From Nitrospinota bacterium (GTDB taxonomy: Bacteria > Nitrospinota_A > UBA7883 > JACRGQ01): a stretch of DNA of 33,168 nucleotides. Location of the stretch: assembly GCA_016217735.1 (NCBI GenBank), contig JACRGQ010000031.1, forward strand, positions 1-33,168, given 5' to 3'. The notes below the pieces were generated by a model. The model worked only from the letters and a program-made list of their open reading frames with translations, was not told the origin of the DNA and did no database searches. Shown piece after piece: positions 1 through 8,207 of the stretch (position 1 is its first letter; every line of letters begins with the position of its first letter). The translations under genes and the position numbers were made by a program.

Positions 1-1
1 C

Positions 2-304
2 TATGTCCCCGGAGCGGGTTGGGTGCCGGCCGACCCGGCCGACGTGCGGAAGGCGATATTGGAGAAGAAGCTGGAAAACGATCCGGCGGAAGCGGCGAAA
101 TACCGTGAATACTATTTCAACGCCGTTGATCCGTATCGGGTTGTTGTGGCGACGGGCGGCAGGGGATATTACCTGAACCCGCCGCAGAAGGGCGGCCCGT
201 TGAACTACTTCATGTATCCGTATGCCGAGATCGACGGGAAACCGGTCGAATGGCTGGCGGCGCAAAAGGAATTGAAATACAAGATCACCTTCAAGAAATC
301 GTGA
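2..304 (+). CDS. C-terminal part of a transglutaminase-like protein (5' end outside the window)
   Basis: The reading frame is open from the first bases and ends at TGA 302-304, so about 100 C-terminal residues are visible. It begins YVPGAGWVPADPADVRK, which resembles the end of bacterial transglutaminase/protease-like domains, where a 'GWVPvDp' stretch carries the Asp of the Cys-His-Asp triad. The later part (YFNAVDPYRVVVATGGRG, then a Tyr/Pro-rich end) also fits the tail of that domain. The Cys and His would lie upstream and cannot be seen, so activity cannot be judged. A GTG at 23 is an internal codon, not a credible start. No terminator is obvious after it. The next gene starts 155 bp later and has its own candidate regulatory site. 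Confidence 0.6.
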   Translation, partial: YVPGAGWVPADPADVRKAILEKKLENDPAEAAKYREYYFNAVDPYRVVVATGGRGYYLNPPQKGGPLNYFMYPYAEIDGKPVEWLAAQKELKYKITFKKS

Positions 305-359
305 TCGGGTGTATGTAAGGCGCGGGGTACGCGTCCGGCTCGCGGCAATCTTAACCAAA

Positions 360-404
360 TTGTCATTAAACGCTCATGCCCACGTAACACTGAACGTTTA
401 TAGT
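360..404 (+). promoter_or_regulatory. Pho-box-like direct repeat and -10 upstream of the porin
   Basis: TTGTCAT (360-366), TAAA, CGCTCAT (371-377): two 7-base half-sites 11 bases apart with an AT-rich 4-base spacer. This is the architecture of the PhoB box (consensus CTGTCAT, 4 AT-rich bases, CTGTCAT). A weaker third unit may lie at 382-388, and a possible -10 TATAGT is at 399-404. The downstream gene encodes a porin O/P-family protein, a family that includes phosphate-inducible channels. The site is read from the sequence; phosphate control is inference. Confidence 0.4.
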
Positions 405-459
405 TGGCGGCAGTTATTGAACAAGCCATTAACCTTTAATGATTGGGAGACGGAGAACG

Positions 460-1785
460 ATGAAGAAGATTTTAGCGTTGGCAATTGCGGTATTATTTGC
501 CGCGGCCGCCCCGGCATTCGCCGGCCAGATGATCGGCGACAAGCCGCTGATCGAGAAGCTGAAGGAGAAGGGGGTTCTTACCGACGACGACATCAAAGCG
601 ATCAACGGAAGCGATACCGCCAAGATTGAAATGGGCGGCCGCTTTCAGACGCAGTACAAAAACGTGATGGGCGACAACACCGCGGCAAGCCCCGTCACCG
701 ACACGCTTTTTATCCGCCGCGCGCGCCTTGAATTCAAGGCCCAGATCAGCCCGATCGCGTTTGTGAAGATCGAGCCGGAGTTCGGCCAGGTGGCCCAGAA
801 GACCGTGCCTTCCGCCACCACGGTATCCACCACGTGTACGCAGGCCCAGGTGACCGCCGGAACCGCCTGCACAACCACCGCCAGCAATACCAAGTCGGTG
901 AACACCGTCTATCTGGAAGACGCCTACATCGGCGTCACTCCGGGCTTCGGCGAATTCGATGTCGGCAACCACTATGTGCCGTTCTCGCTGGACGCGCTGA
1001 CATCCGATAAGAAGATCGCATTCGTGGAACGGAACCTTACCGCGTCGCTTGCCCCGTACCGCCAGGTCGGCGTATCGTGGCAGAACTATGCGCTGGACAA
1101 GGTGCTTTTCTACCAGCTTGGCATCTTCAATGGCTATGTACAGCCGGGAAGCCTTAGCGGCACGAAGCTGGCCAACCAGATTTACACCGGGAACGGCGCC
1201 GCCAACGACAACAACAAATACCTGTATAGCGCCCGCATCGAACTGCACCCCCTCGGCAACATGGGATCGGGCACCGCGCCGGCCCAGGAGAACTTCGAAG
1301 GCGTAACCAAGTTCGCCATCGGCGCTTCGTACTACACCTCGGATGACGCGCCCGCCACCGGCGCGGCGTCCGCCAGCACCGAAAAGGCGAGCAACGGAAC
1401 CGAGATCGACGCGCAGTTCAAGGCCGGCGGCTTCTGGGCCACCGCGGAATACATTCTCCGCGATGTGAAGTACTGGGACGCCGCCGCGGCCGAACAGACC
1501 GCGAATCAGAGTTCCTACACCGTGCAGGCGGGCTACATGCTTGTTCCCGATACCTTCTCGCTGGCGCTGCGCTATGAATACATGAAGTATGACGGCAATG
1601 ACAAGATTTTGGGATCCTCCGGCCAAAACGAGGACAAATGGATCACGGTGGGCCTGAACTACTATCTGCTGAAGAACAACATCCGCATCCAGGCCAACTA
1701 TATCCAGAAAGGCGAAACCATGCCCGGCGGCGGCACCGAGCCGAAAAACGACACCATCCTCGCGATGATGACATACCACTTCTAA
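460..1785 (+). CDS. Porin O/P-family outer-membrane channel
   Basis: The 441-residue protein begins MKKILALAIAVLFAAAAPAFA, a clear Sec signal peptide ending in an AxA-type site. I start it at ATG 460, with GGAGA at 452-456 just upstream; the open frame reaches back to 439, but that would add a charged, non-signal leader. After the signal comes a short 'KLKEKGVLTDDDIKAI' helix, common at the N terminus of such porins. Then comes a barrel of alternating aromatic/polar strands with motifs typical of Porin_O_P proteins (FIRRARLEFKA, VKIEPEFG, VYLEDAYIGV, NHYVPFSLD), ending in the C-terminal Phe (MTYHF) expected for BAM-dependent insertion. It probably forms an anion or oligosaccharide pore; the substrate cannot be read from sequence. 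Residues near 126-137 form a Cys-x10-Cys loop nearly identical to one in the next porin. A strong terminator follows. Confidence 0.82.
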   Translation: MKKILALAIAVLFAAAAPAFAGQMIGDKPLIEKLKEKGVLTDDDIKAINGSDTAKIEMGGRFQTQYKNVMGDNTAASPVTDTLFIRRARLEFKAQISPIAFVKIEPEFGQVAQKTVPSATTVSTTCTQAQVTAGTACTTTASNTKSVNTVYLEDAYIGVTPGFGEFDVGNHYVPFSLDALTSDKKIAFVERNLTASLAPYRQVGVSWQNYALDKVLFYQLGIFNGYVQPGSLSGTKLANQIYTGNGAANDNNKYLYSARIELHPLGNMGSGTAPAQENFEGVTKFAIGASYYTSDDAPATGAASASTEKASNGTEIDAQFKAGGFWATAEYILRDVKYWDAAAAEQTANQSSYTVQAGYMLVPDTFSLALRYEYMKYDGNDKILGSSGQNEDKWITVGLNYYLLKNNIRIQANYIQKGETMPGGGTEPKNDTILAMMTYHF

Positions 1786-1798
1786 CCAGTCCCTCCCC

Positions 1799-1845
1799 AG
1801 CCCGCGCGGCGAGATTAACCTCCTCGGCCGCGCGGGCTTTCTTAT
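1799..1845 (+). terminator. Rho-independent terminator after the porin gene
   Basis: A perfect 12-bp inverted repeat (AGCCCGCGCGGC at 1799-1810, its complement at 1827-1838) with a 16-base loop is followed by TTTCTT. It begins 13 bp after the porin stop codon. Confidence 0.85.
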
Positions 1846-1908
1846 TCCTTATCCCGTTGCGGCAACATTGCTTTTGCCAAATTTCCGCCGGAATGGTAAA
1901 ATTCCCCC

Positions 1909-2090
1909 TAGGTTTTAGGGTTTCTGGGGTTTCATGTCATGGGGTTTCAATCAAACACGGTTTTCTTCTGGGGGAAGAGAAAGTTTGATACGGAAGAAAC
2001 TTCACCGAATGGGCTTCAACTTACTTAAAGGAAACGGACGGGATGCAGATTTTGTAAGGGCGATTGAGGGTGTCAAGGGTGATCTAGGGT
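1909..2090 (+). promoter_or_regulatory. G-tract region with four phased AGGG repeats upstream of the second porin
   Basis: The 1786-2111 gap holds the terminator and then two repeated patterns. At 1911-1944 G-tracts (GG, GGG, GGGG, GGGG) alternate with TTT, as in GGGGTTTC. At 2057, 2067, 2076 and 2086 AGGG recurs every 9-10 bases, three of the four continuing as AGGGTG, ending 22 bp before the start codon. Repeats in helical phase on one strand suggest a multimeric regulator site or a G-rich leader; no known consensus is recognised. I see no clear -35/-10 pair. Confidence 0.35.
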
Positions 2091-2111
2091 GACTAAGAAG
2101 AAAGGAAATCC

Positions 2112-3608
2112 ATGAAGACGCGAATAGTACTGCTCCTTCCATGTCTTATTTTTGCTTTCGCGGGGGTAGCGATGGCGGAGCCGCAGCAGGCGACCGGTCA
2201 GGCCGTGCTGAAAATGCTCAAAGCCAAGGAGCTTATCACCGACGATGATGTGAAGGCGGTGATGGATGACAGCGCGCAGGCCGCCCCGCAGGAGAGCGCG
2301 AAGCCCGCTCCGCCGCCGGAGAAAGTGAAGATCAGCGGTGAAATGCGCTTCCGCCCGGAAATGCGGGACAACGCGGACTTCAATGATAAAGTCGATGACA
2401 ACAAAGGGTATATAGGCCAGCGCATCCGCTTGAACTTCGACATCAAGACCGACAGCGGCGTCAAGGCGTTCATCTCGGTGCAGGATTCCCGCAATTGGGG
2501 CGATGTGGGTAATGCCGAGAGCGCCGGCAATGCGAGCACGTCCTACGGCGGTTCCACGGTCTGTACGCAGGCCCAGGTGACCGCCGGCACCGCCTGCACC
2601 ACCACCGCCGCTTCCCAGACGGCGTATGCCAGCAGGGGATCGGACAGGCAATCGCTGGATGTCTACCAGGCGTGGTTCATGCTCGAAAACGTGGGGGGCG
2701 CTCCGGTCGATTTCAAGATTGGGCGCCAGCAACTGGTGTATGGCGACCAGCGGCTTCTCGGCCACCTCGGATGGAGCGATAACGGGCGCGCATTCGACGC
2801 CTACAAGGTGACCACGCGCCTCAATGCGGCGCAGATCGATCTCTTCTTCGCCAAGCTGAAAGAAACCCAGCTTAAGTCGAGCGACAGTTCCAATGACGAC
2901 GACCTGTACGGCCTCTATACCATCTGGCCCGCGGGTGAAGGCAACAAGCTGGACGTTTACTACCTCGTTTGGAAAAACGACGCCGCGCGCAGCGTTAACA
3001 CCTATGGCCTCCGCTTCGGCGGCAAGGCCGGCGCATTTGATTACACCGCCGAGGGGGCGTTCCAGGGCGGCAAGTGGTCGGCAACCGTCGATCAATCCGC
3101 CAACGCCTTCGCCGTCACCGCCGGTTACACGATTGCCGATGTCATGGGCGGGCTGCGGATCGGCGCGGAGTATGACATGGGGAGCGGCGACGACCAGTCC
3201 GACGCCAAAACGCACAAGACCTTCGTGTTCCCGTTCCACACGAATCACGGCCACTACGGTTACATGGATTACTTCAGCTGGGGCAATATGACCGACCTGG
3301 CGTTCAAGATTAAGGGCAAGCCGAGCGAAAAGCTGACGGCGGAAATCGCGTACCACAATTTTGCGCTGGCCCAGGCGAAAGACGCATGGCTGAACGTGGC
3401 GGGCACCGGCACATTATGGGCCGCAAACACCGAAACGTCGACCGACGCCGGCCAGGAAATCGACCTGACGGCCGTTTATGCCTACAACCAATCCGTGAAA
3501 ATAACGGCGGGGTACTCGACGTTCGCCCCCGGCCAGGCCGCCAAGGGCCGCTCCGGCTTCAGCGATACCTCTTCATGGGGCTACGGGATGTTTGAATTTG
3601 CCTTTTAA
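2112..3608 (+). CDS. Alginate-export-type outer-membrane beta-barrel porin
   Basis: The 498-residue protein starts at ATG 2112 behind AAGAAAGGAA. MKTRIVLLLPCLIFAFAGVAMA is a signal peptide cleaved after AMA. Next is the same 'LKMLKAKELITDDDVKAV' N-terminal helix as in the first porin, then a Pro/Ala/Glu linker (about 55-75), then the barrel. The segment VDFKIGRQQLVYGDQRLLG with the following W..NGRAFDAYKV is the signature of the alginate export (Alginate_exp, AlgE-like) family, and the C-terminal residue is Phe. It probably passes negatively charged or bulky solutes across the outer membrane; alginate itself is not implied. At 2562-2609 it carries the Cys-loop shared with the upstream porin (46 of 48 bases identical), although the two barrels otherwise belong to different families. 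It is probably its own transcription unit, between two terminators. Confidence 0.78.
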   Translation: MKTRIVLLLPCLIFAFAGVAMAEPQQATGQAVLKMLKAKELITDDDVKAVMDDSAQAAPQESAKPAPPPEKVKISGEMRFRPEMRDNADFNDKVDDNKGYIGQRIRLNFDIKTDSGVKAFISVQDSRNWGDVGNAESAGNASTSYGGSTVCTQAQVTAGTACTTTAASQTAYASRGSDRQSLDVYQAWFMLENVGGAPVDFKIGRQQLVYGDQRLLGHLGWSDNGRAFDAYKVTTRLNAAQIDLFFAKLKETQLKSSDSSNDDDLYGLYTIWPAGEGNKLDVYYLVWKNDAARSVNTYGLRFGGKAGAFDYTAEGAFQGGKWSATVDQSANAFAVTAGYTIADVMGGLRIGAEYDMGSGDDQSDAKTHKTFVFPFHTNHGHYGYMDYFSWGNMTDLAFKIKGKPSEKLTAEIAYHNFALAQAKDAWLNVAGTGTLWAANTETSTDAGQEIDLTAVYAYNQSVKITAGYSTFAPGQAAKGRSGFSDTSSWGYGMFEFAF

Positions 3609-3624
3609 CTGACTTTCCTCGTGC

Positions 3625-3660
3625 GCGGCGGGGGCCATCGGCTCCCGCCGCCTTTTATTC
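3625..3660 (+). terminator. Rho-independent terminator after the alginate-export porin
   Basis: GCGGCGGG (3625-3632) pairs with CCCGCCGC (3644-3651), and GGCC/GGCT extends the stem inward to an ATC loop (one G-U pair). CTTTTATTCTTTTT follows. It lies 17 bp past the stop codon. Confidence 0.8.
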
Positions 3661-3710
3661 TTTTTCCCGCGCGGATGCGCCTCTCCCCGTTATGGAGGAT
3701 GCGCTGTATT

Positions 3711-3733
3711 CAAAACCGTCCCGGACGGGACGG
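3711..3733 (-). terminator. Terminator for tRNA-Leu (minus strand)
   Basis: On the minus strand a 7-bp GC stem (CCGTCCC/GGGACGG) with tetraloop GTCC is followed by TTTTG. It starts 13 bases after the CCA end of the tRNA. Confidence 0.6.
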
Positions 3734-3746
3734 GTCAGGGTCAATA

Positions 3747-3833
3747 TGGTGCCGAAGAGAAGACTCGAACTTCCACACCCTTACGGGCACAAGATCCTGA
3801 ATCTTGCGTGTCTACCAGTTCCACCACTTCGGC
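3747..3833 (-). tRNA. tRNA-Leu, anticodon CAG
   Basis: On the minus strand an 87-base gene folds as a class II tRNA: acceptor GCCGAAG/CTTCGGC, discriminator A, encoded CCA (complement of 3747-3749), D-loop with TGGTAGAC, anticodon arm CAAGA-TTCAGGA-TCTTG giving anticodon CAG, a long variable arm (TGCCCGTAAGGGTG) and T-loop TTCGAGT. The long variable arm and discriminator A identify leucine; it reads CUG codons, which are abundant in the neighbouring genes. It stands alone between the second porin and gpmI, with its own promoter and terminator. Confidence 0.96.
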
Positions 3834-3843
3834 ACGAACAGGT

Positions 3844-3871
3844 ATTATCTCCAACGGCCCACATTTTTCAA
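3844..3871 (-). promoter_or_regulatory. Sigma-70-type promoter of tRNA-Leu
   Basis: On the minus strand TTGAAA (3871-3866), 16 bases, GATAAT (3849-3844). The expected transcription start falls a few bases before the tRNA 5' end at 3833. Confidence 0.65.
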
Positions 3872-4033
3872 GCACTGAATTGCTTTTGTTTGCCGCGATT
3901 GTTTCCCCGTGGCGGCGGCGGCGGTTTTTTTCAATTATGGCCTGCGCCAAACCTTTGAATTTGCAGTAACTCGCCTTTTTGCGCCGCAAACGTGTTGTTG
4001 AGGGGCGGACGATTAGAAAGTAGAATGGGACGC

Positions 4034-5581
4034 ATGAATAACAACGGCTATCAGCCGGTACTGCTTTGCATCCTCGACGGGTGGGGACACACCGATACCG
4101 TAAAGGGCAACGCCCTGAAAGCGGCGAAGATGCCGGTTTTCGATTATCTCGAAAAAGAGTTCCCCCCGATATTCATCAACGCATCCGGCGAGGCCGTCGG
4201 GTTGCCCGAAGGGCAGATGGGGAACAGCGAAGTGGGACACCTGAACATCGGCGCGGGGCGGGTGATCCGCCAAGAGCTTCCCCGCATCAACCACGCCATC
4301 AAGGACGGTTATTTTTTCAAGAACCCGGTCATCGACCACGCCGTCAAAAAGGCAAAAGCCGACGGCACGAAGTACCACCTCATCGGCCTTCTGTCGGATG
4401 GCGGCGTACACAGCCACATCGAACACCTGATCGCTTTTCTCCAAAAAGCGAAGAGTGAGGGGCTTGACCGCGTCTACGTTCACGCGCTGATGGATGGCCG
4501 CGACACCTCCCCCACCAGCGGGGCGGGTTACATGCGCCAGTTGCTGGAGGCCATCAAAGAGACCGGCTGCGGCCGCGTGGCGACCGTTATCGGGCGCTAC
4601 TACGGCATGGACCGCGACAACCGGTGGGATCGCGTGGAAAAAGCTTTTGACGCGATGGCGCTGGGAGAGGCGGAGAAGAGAGGCCGTGACCCGGTGAAAG
4701 CCATCGAGGAGAGTTACGCCGCCGGGGTGACGGACGAGTTCATCAAGCCGACGGTGATGACGGATGAAGCGGGCGCGCCCGTTGCAACCATCGATGACGG
4801 CGATGTGGTGCAGTTTTTCAATTTCCGCTCCGACCGGGTGCGGGAGATGGTGAAGGCGTTGATCGACCCGGACTTCCAACACTTCGCGCGGAAAAAAACG
4901 CCGCGTGTGCATGTCTGCTCCCTCACCGAGTACAGCAAGGAGTTCACCCTGCCGGTGGCGTTTGAGAACCACCCGCTGGCCGGCACATTGGGGGAAGTGC
5001 TGGCGCAGCGCGGCATTGCCCAGTTCCGCACCGCCGAAACGGAAAAATACGCGCACGTCACCTTCTTCTTCAACGGCGGGGTGGAAAAGCAGTTTCCCGG
5101 CGAGGAGCGGAAGCTGATCCCCTCGCCGGGCGTCGCCACCTACGACCTCCAGCCGGAGATGAGCGCCGACCCGGTGACCGACGAGGTGGTGCATGCCGTC
5201 GCCTCCGGCCGCTTCCCGGCGGTCATCGTCAACATCGCCAACGGCGATATGGTGGGGCACACCGGCGTGTTTGCCGCGGCGGTGAAAGCGGCGGAGACCG
5301 TCGACGCTTGCGTGGGGCGGATGATGGAGGCGGTGAAGCGGGGGGGCGGCTGGATGATCATCACCGCCGACCACGGCAACATCGAGGAAATGCTCGACGC
5401 GAAGGGGAATCCGATGACGCAGCACAGCACCAATCAGGTGCCGTTCCACGTGTACGGCCCGCGCCGCCTGCCGCTCGTGCGGGACGGTGGCGCGCTGTGC
5501 GACATCGCCCCCACCATCCTCAAGCTTATGGGCGTGCCGCAGCCGCCGGAAATGACCGGCCGGCCGCTTGTCGTCATTTGA
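4034..5581 (+). CDS. gpmI: 2,3-bisphosphoglycerate-independent phosphoglycerate mutase
   Basis: The enzyme interconverts 3- and 2-phosphoglycerate in cytosolic glycolysis/gluconeogenesis using two Mn ions and a phosphoserine. The 515-residue length is normal for the family. Visible motifs are CILDGWG (metal-binding Asp), GQMGNSEVGHLNIGAGR with the nucleophilic Ser near residue 65, DGRDTSPTSG and GRYYGMDRDNRWDR of the transferase insert, TEKYAHVTFFFNGG, NGDMVGHTG and TADHGN of the alkaline-phosphatase-like core. ATG 4034 (MNNNGYQ) places the DGWG motif at the usual distance from the N terminus; ATG 4025 in the same frame is an alternative, and neither has a strong ribosome site. It is the first gene of a gpmI-ubiD-trpC operon, with 4 bases to ubiD. 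Confidence 0.96.
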   Translation: MNNNGYQPVLLCILDGWGHTDTVKGNALKAAKMPVFDYLEKEFPPIFINASGEAVGLPEGQMGNSEVGHLNIGAGRVIRQELPRINHAIKDGYFFKNPVIDHAVKKAKADGTKYHLIGLLSDGGVHSHIEHLIAFLQKAKSEGLDRVYVHALMDGRDTSPTSGAGYMRQLLEAIKETGCGRVATVIGRYYGMDRDNRWDRVEKAFDAMALGEAEKRGRDPVKAIEESYAAGVTDEFIKPTVMTDEAGAPVATIDDGDVVQFFNFRSDRVREMVKALIDPDFQHFARKKTPRVHVCSLTEYSKEFTLPVAFENHPLAGTLGEVLAQRGIAQFRTAETEKYAHVTFFFNGGVEKQFPGEERKLIPSPGVATYDLQPEMSADPVTDEVVHAVASGRFPAVIVNIANGDMVGHTGVFAAAVKAAETVDACVGRMMEAVKRGGGWMIITADHGNIEEMLDAKGNPMTQHSTNQVPFHVYGPRRLPLVRDGGALCDIAPTILKLMGVPQPPEMTGRPLVVI

Positions 5582-5585
5582 CCCG

Positions 5586-7409
5586 ATGACAAAGCGCCGC
5601 ACCTGCGAAAACCTCGGACAGTTCATCGCCGCGCTCGATGCGGCGGGGGAGCTTGTCCGCGTGAAAGAGCCGGTCAGCCCCGTCCTCGAAATCACCGAGA
5701 TAGCCGACCGGATGAGCAAGCTTCCCGGCGGCGGCAAGGCGCTGCTGTTTGAGAATGTTGAAGGGAGCGCCATGCCGCTGCTCATCAACGCATACGGCAG
5801 CCACCGGCGGATGGCTATGGCGCTGGGCGTTGCGGATGTGAAAGAGATCGCCGATCAGATAGAAGCGTTGCTTCACATGGCCGCGCCCGAATCGCTGGCG
5901 GACAAGGTTGCAATGCTCGGCACCCTCTTTGACCTGGCGAAGTTCCCGCCGCGCAAAATCGGCGGCGCGGCCCCCTGCCAGGAGGTGGTGCATACCGGCG
6001 ACGCGATAGACCTGACGGCATTGCCGGTTTTGCATTGCTGGCCGGACGACGCGGGGCGGTTCATCACCTTTCCGCTGGTCTTCACGCAAAGCCTCGACGG
6101 GCGGCGCAATATCGGCATGTACCGGATGCAGCTGTTCGACAAAAAGACCACCGGCATGCACTGGCACATCCACAAGGACGGCGCGCACAATTTTCACGAT
6201 TACAAACGCGCGGGAAAACGGATGGAGGTGGCGGTTGCCATCGGCACCGATCCGGTGGTCACCTACGCCGCCACCGCCCCGATGCCGCGCGGCATCGACG
6301 AGCTGCTGCTGGCGGGGCTGATACGCAAAAAGCCGGTGACGCTCGCCAAGTGCAAGACCATCGATATGTGGGTGCCGGCCGAAGCGGAGATCATCATCGA
6401 AGGCTATGTCGACCCGGCGGAGGAACTCCGCATCGAAGGGCCGTTCGGCGACCATACCGGCTACTATTCGCTGGCCGGCTATTATCCGGTGTTTCACGTC
6501 ACCGCCGTCACGCACCGGCGCAACCCGGTCTATTTCACCACCATCGTCGGCAAACCGCCGATGGAGGATTGCTACATGGGGCGCGCCACCAGCGACATCT
6601 TCTTGCCGATGCTCCGCACCGTGTCGCCGGAGGTGAAAGACCTCGATCTTCCGTGGGAAGGGGTTTTTCACAATTGCGTCATCGTATCGATGGAGAAACG
6701 GTTCCCCGCCGCCGCGCACCGGCTGATGAACGCGCTGTGGGGCGCGGGGCAGATGAGCTTCGCCAAAATGATACTGGCGGTGGACGAAGGCGTGGACGTG
6801 CATGATTACCGCGCCGTCTTCCGCCTGCTGATGGATAACCTCGACATTGATGAAGACCTCTTCTACAGCGAAGGGGTGCTCGATGTGCTGGATCATTCGT
6901 CCCCCGTGCCGATGCGCGGCGGCAAGCTGGGGATAGACGCCACTCCGCGCCTGCAAGGGGAATCTCCCCGCCGCCCGCCGGATCTGAAGCCGGTGGACGA
7001 AGCGGCTATCGCCGCGGCGGTCAAGGCCGAAGGGGGCTTGGACCACTGCATCCCGGAGAAGGGAACAAAGAACCGCGCGCTGATTGTCAGCATCGACAAG
7101 AAACTGCCGCGGCAGGCGCAAAACGCCGGGGCGCGGCTGCTGGCGGGGCCGGCCGGGATGATGGTGAACATCGTGGCGGTGGTGGACAAGGAGATCGGCG
7201 CAAAAGACCTTTCAACCGTGACGTGGAAGGTGTTTAATAATACCGACCCGCGCCGCGATTTCATCCGGCGGGAGGGGGCGCTGATTATCGACGCGACGAA
7301 GAAAATGCCGGAAGAGGGACACACGCGCGAATGGCCGGACGATCTGGCAATGACCCCGGCGGTAAAGGAGAAGGTGGAGCCGCTATGGCTAAAAATAAAA
7401 CCGGCGTGA
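5586..7409 (+). CDS. UbiD-family prenylated-FMN decarboxylase (quinone biosynthesis)
   Basis: This 607-residue protein matches the UbiD family along its length: N-terminal LGQFIAALDAAGELVRVKEPV, the central prFMN-binding region with GMYRMQLFDKKTTGMHWH, and the segment RIEGPFGDHTGYYS that carries acidic active-site residues. Members decarboxylate aromatic or alpha,beta-unsaturated acids and need prenyl-FMN made by UbiX, which is not in this window. About 600 residues is longer than Escherichia coli UbiD (about 500) and closer to the decarboxylases placed in the futalosine menaquinone route, so menaquinone synthesis is the likelier role, by inference. ATG 5586 follows gpmI after 4 bases, with no clear Shine-Dalgarno site, suggesting translational coupling; a TTG at 5568 is less likely. 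Its end overlaps trpC by 25 bases. Confidence 0.88.
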   Translation: MTKRRTCENLGQFIAALDAAGELVRVKEPVSPVLEITEIADRMSKLPGGGKALLFENVEGSAMPLLINAYGSHRRMAMALGVADVKEIADQIEALLHMAAPESLADKVAMLGTLFDLAKFPPRKIGGAAPCQEVVHTGDAIDLTALPVLHCWPDDAGRFITFPLVFTQSLDGRRNIGMYRMQLFDKKTTGMHWHIHKDGAHNFHDYKRAGKRMEVAVAIGTDPVVTYAATAPMPRGIDELLLAGLIRKKPVTLAKCKTIDMWVPAEAEIIIEGYVDPAEELRIEGPFGDHTGYYSLAGYYPVFHVTAVTHRRNPVYFTTIVGKPPMEDCYMGRATSDIFLPMLRTVSPEVKDLDLPWEGVFHNCVIVSMEKRFPAAAHRLMNALWGAGQMSFAKMILAVDEGVDVHDYRAVFRLLMDNLDIDEDLFYSEGVLDVLDHSSPVPMRGGKLGIDATPRLQGESPRRPPDLKPVDEAAIAAAVKAEGGLDHCIPEKGTKNRALIVSIDKKLPRQAQNAGARLLAGPAGMMVNIVAVVDKEIGAKDLSTVTWKVFNNTDPRRDFIRREGALIIDATKKMPEEGHTREWPDDLAMTPAVKEKVEPLWLKIKPA

Positions 7410-8197
7410 TCCATCCGCTGCTGAAGCGGATATTGGATAACAAGCGGGAAGAGGTGCATCACACCCGGAGCGTCGTGCCGCTGTACGACATGAAGAAGAA
7501 GGCGGAGGACGCCGACAAGCCGCGGCCGTTCGCCGGCGGCATTTTGGCGGCGAAGGCGAAGCGGAAGGTCATCGCCGAGATAAAGCGCATTTCCCCCGGC
7601 AACGCCCAGCTCCGCAAGGATTTCGATCCCGCCGCCATCGGCAAGGGGTACGAGGCCAACGGCGCGGCGGCCGTCTCGGTGCTCACCGATACGGTTTTCT
7701 TCGGCGGGTCGCTGGGCATTCTGGCGCAGGTGAAAGATGCGGTCTCCATCCCGGTGCTGCGGAAAGATTTCATCATCGAACCGTATCAGATATACGAGGC
7801 GCGCGCATGGGGGGCCGACGCGGTGTTGCTCATGGCGGTGAATTTCGCGTCGAAGGAGGAATTTCAGGAGATGATAGGCCTCGCGCAGGAGACCGGCATC
7901 GAGCCGCTGCTCGAAATCCATAACGCGGAGGAGGCGGCGTGGCTGCCCGCCGGGCGGCATGCGGTCGGCATCAACAACCGCGATTTTAAAGACCCGGACC
8001 TGAAGGTTGATACGGGCACCGCGAAAAAAATCGCCCCGCTGGTGAAAAACGCCCGCCTGCTGGTCAGCGAAAGCGGCATCACCAGCGGCTACATGATGGA
8101 CGAACTGATGGGGCAGGGGATCGACGCCTTCCTCATCGGCAACGCCCTGATGCGCGATGCCGACCCCGGCGCCGCCCTCGCCCATTTGCTGAAGTAG
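7385..8197 (+). CDS. trpC: Indole-3-glycerol-phosphate synthase
   Basis: TrpC closes carboxyphenylamino-deoxyribulose phosphate to indole-3-glycerol phosphate in tryptophan synthesis (cytosol). The 270-residue TIM barrel shows VIAEIKRISPG (substrate-binding Glu and Lys), VLTDTVFFGGS, PVLRKDFIIEPYQIYEARAWGADAVLL (catalytic Lys), LLEIHN (Glu), VGINNRDF (Asn) and LLVSESGI (Ser). ATG 7385 lies inside the end of ubiD, with GGTGGAG 5 bases upstream, and is preferred over an upstream start at 7331 that gives a Gly-rich leader unlike the family. The usual 'SPSKG' reads SPGNA here, a tolerated variation. The other trp genes are not nearby. The gene ends 10 bases from the convergent toxin gene. Confidence 0.94.
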   Translation: MAKNKTGVIHPLLKRILDNKREEVHHTRSVVPLYDMKKKAEDADKPRPFAGGILAAKAKRKVIAEIKRISPGNAQLRKDFDPAAIGKGYEANGAAAVSVLTDTVFFGGSLGILAQVKDAVSIPVLRKDFIIEPYQIYEARAWGADAVLLMAVNFASKEEFQEMIGLAQETGIEPLLEIHNAEEAAWLPAGRHAVGINNRDFKDPDLKVDTGTAKKIAPLVKNARLLVSESGITSGYMMDELMGQGIDAFLIGNALMRDADPGAALAHLLK

Positions 8198-8207
8198 CCG
8201 GGCTTCG

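Noticed and set aside
493-1779. Long minus-strand open frame across the first porin
   Set aside because: It mirrors the porin gene, is rich in Arg/Gly/Val/His without motifs, and its plus-strand partner has a signal peptide and family match.
3741-3989. 82-codon minus-strand frame over the tRNA
   Set aside because: It overlaps the tRNA-Leu gene and its promoter and has no protein features.
4013-5788. 591-codon minus-strand frame over gpmI
   Set aside because: A GC-rich shadow of gpmI and ubiD with no recognisable domain; the plus strand is certain.
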